Source: Desulfobacterales bacterium (GTDB taxonomy: Bacteria > Desulfobacterota > Desulfobacteria > Desulfobacterales > Desulfosalsimonadaceae). From it: a stretch of DNA of 6,831 bases. The stretch covers positions 1 through 6,831 of the forward strand of contig SKZX01000076.1 of assembly GCA_007127175.1 (NCBI GenBank), given 5' to 3'. A program made the translations under genes and the position numbers. This document shows positions 1 to 4,120 of the stretch, in pieces (positions within the stretch are counted from its first letter, which is position 1; every line of letters starts with the position of its first letter). The notes below the pieces were generated by a model that did no database searches, had not been told where the DNA came from, and worked only from the letters and a program-made list of their open reading frames with translations.

Positions 1-1077
1 CTTGACCCTCAGAAACTCCTCCATGCCGAGCCTGGATGCCAGTTTTTTGGTGGGGAGCACGGTCACGGGCGTCTCTTCGGGCAGCGCCTTGTGGAGAAGG
101 GCTGCGATCATGGGGCCGATGAACTGCTCAAAGCAGATGATCGCGGACACGGGATAGCCCGGCACCCCGAAGACCGGTATTTTTTCGACATTTCCGATAA
201 TGGTGGGCTTGCCGGGCATGATGGTGACCCCGTGGACCAAAACGTTGCCGAGGTCTGCAATGACCGTGCGCGCATAGTCCTCACTGCCGGCTGAAGACCC
301 CCCTAAAACCAGGATTATGTCGCATTTGTCTTCCGGCCTTTCGGGCCGGATGCGGCGCTTTACCGTCTCCCGTATCGTGTCGATGTCATCAGAAATGATG
401 TCGTTGTCAATTACCTCGGCACCGAGTGCAACGGCCATTTTTCCAAGCACATGGGAGTTGGACTCCACCACCTTGCCCCGGGGAAGGCCTTCGGTGGCCG
501 CCTTTGCATACGGGATCAGCTCGGAGCCGGTGGGCAGGATGAAGACTTTGGGTTTGCGGATGACGGAAACCGATGGAATGCCGCCGGCCAGCAGCGCGCC
601 CAGGCAGTAAGGGGTGATGATGTGGTGTCGTGGGAACAGCAGCTCGGTGGCCACGATGTCCTCACCCATCCGGCGGACGTTCTGCCAGGGAAAGGCCGGG
701 GCCTCGATCTCGATGGTCGTGTCGTCCACATCGATAATGTGCTCGATCATGATGACGGCATTGGTGCCTTCGGGCATGATGTGGCCGGTGTTGATATGAA
801 AAGCCCCGGTGCCGATGGCCAGCGTTTTGGGGCTCGATTCGCTGGCCCCGTAAGTGCCCTCGGCCCTGACCGCGACCCCGTCCATGGCCGCGGCGTGAAA
901 GGCCGGTGATGACAGCTTTGCGAAAACCGGTTCGGCCAGCACGCGGCCCACCGCATCGGGGGAGGCAACGGTTTCGGTGCCAAGCTGTTTTCCCATGTCG
1001 ACGAAGGCATCGAACATCGCTTTTCGCGCATCTTCCAGGGAATGCATCTCAAGATAGATATTCCGGGTAAAGGCCAT
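1..1077 (-). CDS. moeA: MoeA-family molybdopterin molybdenumtransferase, 3' end beyond window
   Basis: This frame has 359 codons without a stop and runs off the left edge, so the C-terminus is missing. MoeA inserts molybdate (or tungstate) into adenylated molybdopterin in the cytoplasm, the last step of cofactor assembly. Visible family motifs are AMDGVAVRA (D66), TGHIMPEG (97-104), GED (138-140), PTGSEL (182-187), GGSSAGSEDY (259-268), MPGKP (287-291) and GVPGYPVSA (304-312). Compared with the usual forms, TGDEL is TGSEL and GADAVV is GTNAVI, so this is a divergent subfamily. The last visible text, LASRLGMEEFLRVK, resembles the start of MoeA domain IV. From memory it also resembles the junction in longer MoeA proteins fused to a periplasmic-binding-protein-like domain, so the full gene may be near 640 codons; this is an inference. 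The ATG at 1075-1077 has an AGGA six bases upstream (1084-1087). It faces away from vapBC and has the same orientation as the second moeA. Confidence 0.93.
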   Translation of the reverse strand, partial: MAFTRNIYLEMHSLEDARKAMFDAFVDMGKQLGTETVASPDAVGRVLAEPVFAKLSSPAFHAAAMDGVAVRAEGTYGASESSPKTLAIGTGAFHINTGHIMPEGTNAVIMIEHIIDVDDTTIEIEAPAFPWQNVRRMGEDIVATELLFPRHHIITPYCLGALLAGGIPSVSVIRKPKVFILPTGSELIPYAKAATEGLPRGKVVESNSHVLGKMAVALGAEVIDNDIISDDIDTIRETVKRRIRPERPEDKCDIILVLGGSSAGSEDYARTVIADLGNVLVHGVTIMPGKPTIIGNVEKIPVFGVPGYPVSAIICFEQFIGPMIAALLHKALPEETPVTVLPTKKLASRLGMEEFLRVK

Positions 1078-1260
1078 TTTCTGTCCTTTTTTTACGGGTC
1101 TTGGGTTTGCGATTCAGTTTAGCCTGATAATAAATCGCCGTGCAACAATTGCAAGGTTTCTTTTTGATGCGAACGCCCGGCAAAGAGATGAAGATAAGGA
1201 CAATTTTATTGACCTGGCGTTTCACTTCCCGGTGTGCGCAGTTGTTAGCCTTCGGCCCCA
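1078..1260. other. Divergent intergenic region, no gene seen
   Basis: This is the spacer between the left moeA (minus strand) and the vapBC promoter (plus strand). A minus-strand open frame crosses it, but it is rich in Lys, Arg and Cys, matches no family I know and would run into moeA, so I do not call it. Apart from the possible moeA promoter and ribosome site I see no RNA gene, no clear molybdenum cofactor riboswitch fold and no terminator. Composition moves from mixed to A/T-rich near 1100-1210. Confidence 0.6.
1127..1154 (-). promoter_or_regulatory. Possible promoter of the left moeA gene
   Basis: Read on the minus strand there is a TTGCAA (1154 to 1149), a 16-base spacer and a TATTAT (1132 to 1127). 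These match sigma-70 boxes at four and five of six positions, about 50 bases before the start codon. An inverted repeat, TGCAA-CAA-TTGCA (1141-1153), overlaps the -35 box and could be a small operator. Both calls are by eye only. Confidence 0.4.
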
Positions 1261-1289
1261 TTGACACACGTCTGAATGTGTAATATAGT
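1261..1289 (+). promoter_or_regulatory. vapBC promoter with overlapping repeats
   Basis: TTGACA (1261-1266), a 17-base spacer and TATAGT (1284-1289) form a near-perfect sigma-70 promoter, with one mismatch in the -10 box. Repeats are laid over it: ACACAC at 1264-1269, TGTGT at 1277-1281 and GTGTGT at 1288-1293, giving an ACACA/TGTGT inverted repeat with an 8-base centre and a wider ACACAC/GTGTGT pair. VapB-type antitoxins usually bind inverted repeats over their own promoter and repress it with VapC as corepressor, so these are the expected operator candidates. The autoregulation is inferred from the family. Confidence 0.75.
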
Positions 1290-1301
1290 GTGTAAGAAAA
1301 C

Positions 1302-1310
1302 AAGGAGGTG
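1302..1310 (+). promoter_or_regulatory. Strong ribosome binding site of vapB
   Basis: AAGGAGGTG is a near-complete Shine-Dalgarno sequence. Its AGGAGG core ends six bases before the ATG at 1315. This fixes the vapB start at 1315 rather than at the in-frame ATG at 1276, which lies inside the promoter and has no ribosome site. Confidence 0.9.
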
Positions 1311-1314
1311 TTTA

Positions 1315-1512
1315 ATGGCTACAAATTTGGCGATAGACAACAAGTTATTAAATGAGGCGCTGCGGGTTGGCGGGTTAAAAACAAAAAAAGATACCGTCAA
1401 TCTGGCACTCAAAGAATTTGTCAATAGGCGTAAGCAGTTAGAAATAATAAATATATTCGGCAAAATGGATCCAGATCCCGATTATGATTATAAGAAGGGG
1501 CGAATCCGTTGA
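1315..1512 (+). CDS. vapB: VapB-type ribbon-helix-helix antitoxin
   Basis: This 65-residue protein is the antitoxin partner of the PIN toxin that follows. It should bind and neutralise VapC and, as a dimer, bind the module's own promoter. The N-terminal part (residues 1-42) has the pattern of the VapB ribbon-helix-helix family: a short strand (NLAID), then LLNEALRVGGLKTKKDTVNLAL and a basic RRK turn. The C-terminal tail (about 45-65) is acidic then basic, with DPDPDYDYKKGRIR. This is the segment that in related antitoxins occupies the toxin active site, often through an Arg. Length is typical of the family. The start at 1315 is chosen for its strong ribosome site and because MATNLAID lines up with the usual N-terminus. 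Its TGA overlaps the TTG start of vapC by four bases, which suggests coupled translation. A/T-rich composition sets it apart from the flanking genes. Confidence 0.93.
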   Translation: MATNLAIDNKLLNEALRVGGLKTKKDTVNLALKEFVNRRKQLEIINIFGKMDPDPDYDYKKGRIR

Positions 1513-1910
1513 AAGTACTGGTTGATACTTCCATTTGGTCATATGCATTGCGCTCAAAAAACAAAGAATTCCAATTTGAGATCAATTCGCTTATTTCGCT
1601 TATCAGCGACCAGAGAGCCGTCATAATCGGCCCCATCCGGCAGGAAATCCTCTCCGGTTATAGTGATTTTTATAAATATCAAATCATAAAAGAAAAATTG
1701 GCGTGTTTTGAAAATACACCTATTTTGGACATCGACTATATAGTTGCCGCGGAGTTCAGCAATGCGTGCCGAAAAAAAGGCGTTCAAGGATCACATATTG
1801 ATTTTCTGATCTGTGCTGTGGCAAACAGGATCGATATTCCCATTTTTACAACTGATAAAGACTTCGAGCAGTACCATAAGATTGTTTCAATAACCTTATT
1901 TGCTGGCTAA
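1509..1910 (+). CDS. vapC: VapC-type PIN-domain ribonuclease toxin
   Basis: This 133-residue single PIN domain is a Mg2+/Mn2+-dependent endoribonuclease toxin of a type II toxin-antitoxin system. VapC enzymes generally cut tRNA or a ribosomal RNA loop; the target here cannot be read from the sequence. The acidic metal-binding set is complete: D6 in VLVDTSIW, E46 in IRQEIL, D98 in HIDFLICAVA, and D116 with D118 in FTTDKDF. The toxin therefore looks intact and active. Translation begins at TTG (1509-1511), overlapping the vapB stop as TTGA. GAAGGGG at 1494-1500 lies eight bases upstream, and MKVLVDTS is the standard N-terminus, so TTG is a sound start. A weak start codon and overlap would keep toxin output tied to and below that of antitoxin (inference). 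No intrinsic terminator is evident before the converging moeA. Confidence 0.95.
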   Translation: MKVLVDTSIWSYALRSKNKEFQFEINSLISLISDQRAVIIGPIRQEILSGYSDFYKYQIIKEKLACFENTPILDIDYIVAAEFSNACRKKGVQGSHIDFLICAVANRIDIPIFTTDKDFEQYHKIVSITLFAG

Positions 1911-1995
1911 CCATGCCCGGCATCACCCCGCCCCGCCACCACCCAGTGAATGGGAACCTTAGTCCTGTCTTTTTGCCTTGCGCCTATAGTCGTGG
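1911..1995. other. Spacer between converging vapC and moeA
   Basis: This 85-base stretch holds a perfect short palindrome, ATGCCCGGCAT (1913-1923), and a small CCCA/TGGG hairpin (1942-1954) with a T-rich run about 14 bases further on (1968-1974). The T run is too far from the stem for a standard intrinsic terminator in the plus direction, and nothing convincing is seen for the minus direction. Confidence 0.45.
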
Positions 1996-3240
1996 TCAGT
2001 ATTGATGAAAAGGCATCACCATCACCTGCACACCCTTTTCAAGCCCTTCGCTGTTCATGCCGATCCGGATCAGCCCGTCGGCGTCCAGCATGGTCCGGAT
2101 CAACCCGGACGGCCCCAGGACCGGCTCCGCAAACAGCACGCCGCCTTTTTCAACCGTGCGGACCCGCACATAATCGATGCGCCCCTGGGCCGATGAGAGG
2201 TTTCGCGTGAGGACGGCCGGAATGCGGAAGTCGTTTCCGTCAAATGCGCCCCTGTCCCCGCTGATGTGCCGGATGCAGGGTTTGACGAATATTTCGAAAA
2301 TCACCATGGCCGAGGCCACGTGCCCGGGAAGCCCCCAGATGCTCTTGCCGCCGGCTTCCGCGAGGATGGTGGGCTTGCCGGGTCGAACCGGCAGTCCGTG
2401 GACCCGTATGGCTGCACCCGGCAGCGCCTCGATCACCTCGACGGTCAGGTCCCGGGTGCCAACGGAACTGCCGCCGGAGAGGATCAGCATGTCGCATTGG
2501 GAAAGGGCGCATTCAGCTGCGGCAAATAGGGGGTCGAAGCGGTCTTCGACAATACCGCAGGAAACGGGGACGGCTCCGCATAAATGAATGGCGGAAGCCA
2601 AAGTATAGGTGTTGATGTCCCGGATGAACCCGGCTTCCGGGTGCCGCTCTATGGGTACAAGTTCGTCCCCGGTGGAAATGATGCCCACAACGGGTTTTTT
2701 ATAGACCGTGACCCTGGGCATGCCCATGGCGGCGATGATGCCGGTTTCCTGGGGACGCAGAAAGGTCCCCGGCGAAAGCAGGCGGGTATTTTTTCGAATG
2801 TCCTCGTCTTTTTGAATGACATGGGTGCCGGGGGCCACCCGCCGGTAGACCTCGATGGTCATATCATCGATTTCAGAGGCGTGCTCGACCATCATGACCG
2901 CATCCGCGCCTTCCGGGAGCATCCCGCCGGTGGCGATCCGGGCCGCTTTTCCCGGCAGAACCGTTATATCCGGTTTTTCCCCCATGGCGATGGACCCGCA
3001 GATATCCAGATACGCCGGGTTCCCCTCGGACGCCCCGAACGTGTCCGATGCGCGGACGGCATACCCGTCCATGGTGGAGCGGTCAAATCCCGGCAGGTCG
3101 ATATCGGATACGATTTCCCCGGCCAGGATCCGGCCGCCGGCCGCCAGCAGGTCGACGATCTCAGTGCCTGTGCCGGAGAATTCAGCGATATACTCAAAAA
3201 TCGTTTCAACCGGTGTGACGTTGAAAAATTCCTTTGTCAT
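1996..3240 (-). CDS. moeA: Molybdopterin molybdenumtransferase MoeA (complete)
   Basis: This 414-residue cytoplasmic enzyme inserts the metal into adenylated molybdopterin to finish the molybdenum (or tungsten) cofactor. It has the usual length for single-unit MoeA. Motifs in order are STMDGYAVRA (D58), TGGMLPEGADAVMMVEH (104-120), DEDI (145-148), STGDEL (189-194), SGGSSVGTRD (255-264), RPGKP (286-290) and GLPGH (303-307). The acidic residues matching E. coli D59, D142, E188, D228 and D259 are all present. The C-terminal beta domain covers about residues 330-414. A mild oddity is GLPGHVASA where GLPGNPVSA is usual. The start ATG (3238-3240) shares ATGA with the dapF stop, showing translational coupling. 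AAGGA lies about 11 bases upstream, rather far, so coupling probably matters. It is the last gene of the aminopeptidase-dapF-moeA transcript. Confidence 0.95.
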   Translation of the reverse strand: MTKEFFNVTPVETIFEYIAEFSGTGTEIVDLLAAGGRILAGEIVSDIDLPGFDRSTMDGYAVRASDTFGASEGNPAYLDICGSIAMGEKPDITVLPGKAARIATGGMLPEGADAVMMVEHASEIDDMTIEVYRRVAPGTHVIQKDEDIRKNTRLLSPGTFLRPQETGIIAAMGMPRVTVYKKPVVGIISTGDELVPIERHPEAGFIRDINTYTLASAIHLCGAVPVSCGIVEDRFDPLFAAAECALSQCDMLILSGGSSVGTRDLTVEVIEALPGAAIRVHGLPVRPGKPTILAEAGGKSIWGLPGHVASAMVIFEIFVKPCIRHISGDRGAFDGNDFRIPAVLTRNLSSAQGRIDYVRVRTVEKGGVLFAEPVLGPSGLIRTMLDADGLIRIGMNSEGLEKGVQVMVMPFHQY

Positions 3241-4109
3241 GCGCCTGAAAATCCTTTTTCAGTGTGGTCTTTGTGCTCAAACACTTCCAGATCCAGTATT
3301 CCCTGCCCGATGCGGGTGACCGGGCCGGCCATGGTAACGGCAAATTCATCACCGATGGTGATATCAAGCACCCCCCCCGGCATGTGAACGGAGATGTTGC
3401 GGCCGCAAAGGCCCAACCGATGGGCAACCGCTGCGGCGGCTGATGCGCTGCTGCCGGAAGCGAGGGTATAGCCCGCCCCCCGCTCCCATATTTCGATGGC
3501 AAGGCTGCTGCTGTTTAAAACCTTTGCAAACTGCACGTTGGTCCGGTTGGGAAAAACCGGGTGAATCTCGATTTTCGGCCCCAGGGTCTTCACCCTCCCG
3601 GCGTCAAGGTCTTTATCGATGATCACGCAGTGGGGGTTCCCAATGGTCGCACCGCAATAGACCAGCGCTTCGCCGTCGATGTCAATCCGTTCATTGATGA
3701 TCTCGCGGGGCGCCCCTTTAACAGGGATCTTCCGGCTGTCAAAGCTGACCTGTCCCATTTCCACGGACACGCTGCGCCCACCGGTTGACACCTGTGCCGT
3801 AACATCTCCGCCCAGGGTGGCGATAACAAAGGGGTCTTCCCCGATCAATCCCCGGTCCATGAGGTACCGGGCAAAAATCCGCAGCCCGTTACCGCTTTTT
3901 TCCGCCTCGCTGCCGTCCGGGTTGAATATTCGCACCCGGAAAGGCGCACCTGCCGCCTGAATCGGCCCCCATAACAGGCCGTCCGATCCGATGCCGTAGT
4001 TTCGGTGGCATATCCGCCGGATCTGCTCCGGAGCGGGTTTAGGGCCGGCCTCGGCCGGGTCCATGACAATATAGTCGTTTCCCAGTCCATGGTACTTGTA
4101 AAATTTCAT
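3237..4109 (-). CDS. dapF: DapF-family protein with both catalytic cysteines replaced by serine
   Basis: This 290-residue protein has the two-lobed DapF (diaminopimelate epimerase) fold: HGLGNDYIVMD near the start, NPDGSEAEKSGNGLR in the first lobe, GNPH, NRTN and WERGAGYTLASGSS in the second. DapF normally interconverts LL- and meso-diaminopimelate using two cysteines as base and acid. Here these positions are S72 (codon 3894-3896) and S218 (codon 3456-3458). Substrate-binding residues appear kept: N11, N63, N158/H160, N188, E209 and R210. It may be a slow epimerase, act on another substrate, or be a binding protein; activity cannot be assumed. Start choice: ATG at 4107-4109 gives the standard MKFYKYHGLGND and has GGTGA (4114-4118) just upstream. 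An alternative ATG at 4122-4124 adds five residues and shares ATGA with the preceding stop but lacks a ribosome site. The stop overlaps the moeA start. No lysine genes are nearby. Confidence 0.85.
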   Translation of the reverse strand: MKFYKYHGLGNDYIVMDPAEAGPKPAPEQIRRICHRNYGIGSDGLLWGPIQAAGAPFRVRIFNPDGSEAEKSGNGLRIFARYLMDRGLIGEDPFVIATLGGDVTAQVSTGGRSVSVEMGQVSFDSRKIPVKGAPREIINERIDIDGEALVYCGATIGNPHCVIIDKDLDAGRVKTLGPKIEIHPVFPNRTNVQFAKVLNSSSLAIEIWERGAGYTLASGSSASAAAAVAHRLGLCGRNISVHMPGGVLDITIGDEFAVTMAGPVTRIGQGILDLEVFEHKDHTEKGFSGA

Positions 4110-4113
4110 TGTT

Positions 4114-4118
4114 TCACC
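4114..4118 (-). promoter_or_regulatory. Ribosome binding site favouring the inner dapF start
   Basis: GGTGA on the minus strand lies four bases before the ATG at 4109. It matches the 3' part of the anti-Shine-Dalgarno complement, for which such short spacing is normal. Nothing comparable precedes the outer ATG at 4124. Confidence 0.6.
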
Positions 4119-4120
4119 AG

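Noticed and set aside
1049..1303. Minus-strand 84-codon frame between vapB and the left moeA
   Set aside because: It starts inside the vapBC promoter and leader region and ends inside moeA in another frame. Composition is odd (many Lys, Arg, Cys) and no ribosome site is convincing.
1276..1314. Longer vapB reading from the in-frame ATG at 1276
   Set aside because: This ATG lies between the -35 and -10 boxes, so it would not be on the transcript, and it lacks a ribosome site. The ATG at 1315 has a near-perfect one.
1244..1911. Inverted 7-mers GTTAGCC (1244-1250) and GGCTAAC (1905-1911) flanking vapBC, reminiscent of integron attC ends
   Set aside because: Seven matching bases in flanks of this size are expected about once by chance. 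Neither copy fits the GTTRRRY/RYYYAAC core consensus of attC sites, and the second lies over the vapC stop codon. No paired boxes of an attC fold are seen.
1942..1974. Possible intrinsic terminator after vapC
   Set aside because: The stem is only four base pairs and the T-rich run lies about 14 bases beyond it, which does not fit a Rho-independent terminator.
2584..3387. Long plus-strand open frame (267 codons) opposite moeA and dapF
   Set aside because: It spans the antisense of two genes with clear motifs and crosses their boundary. No family features or ribosome site are seen, so it is a shadow frame.
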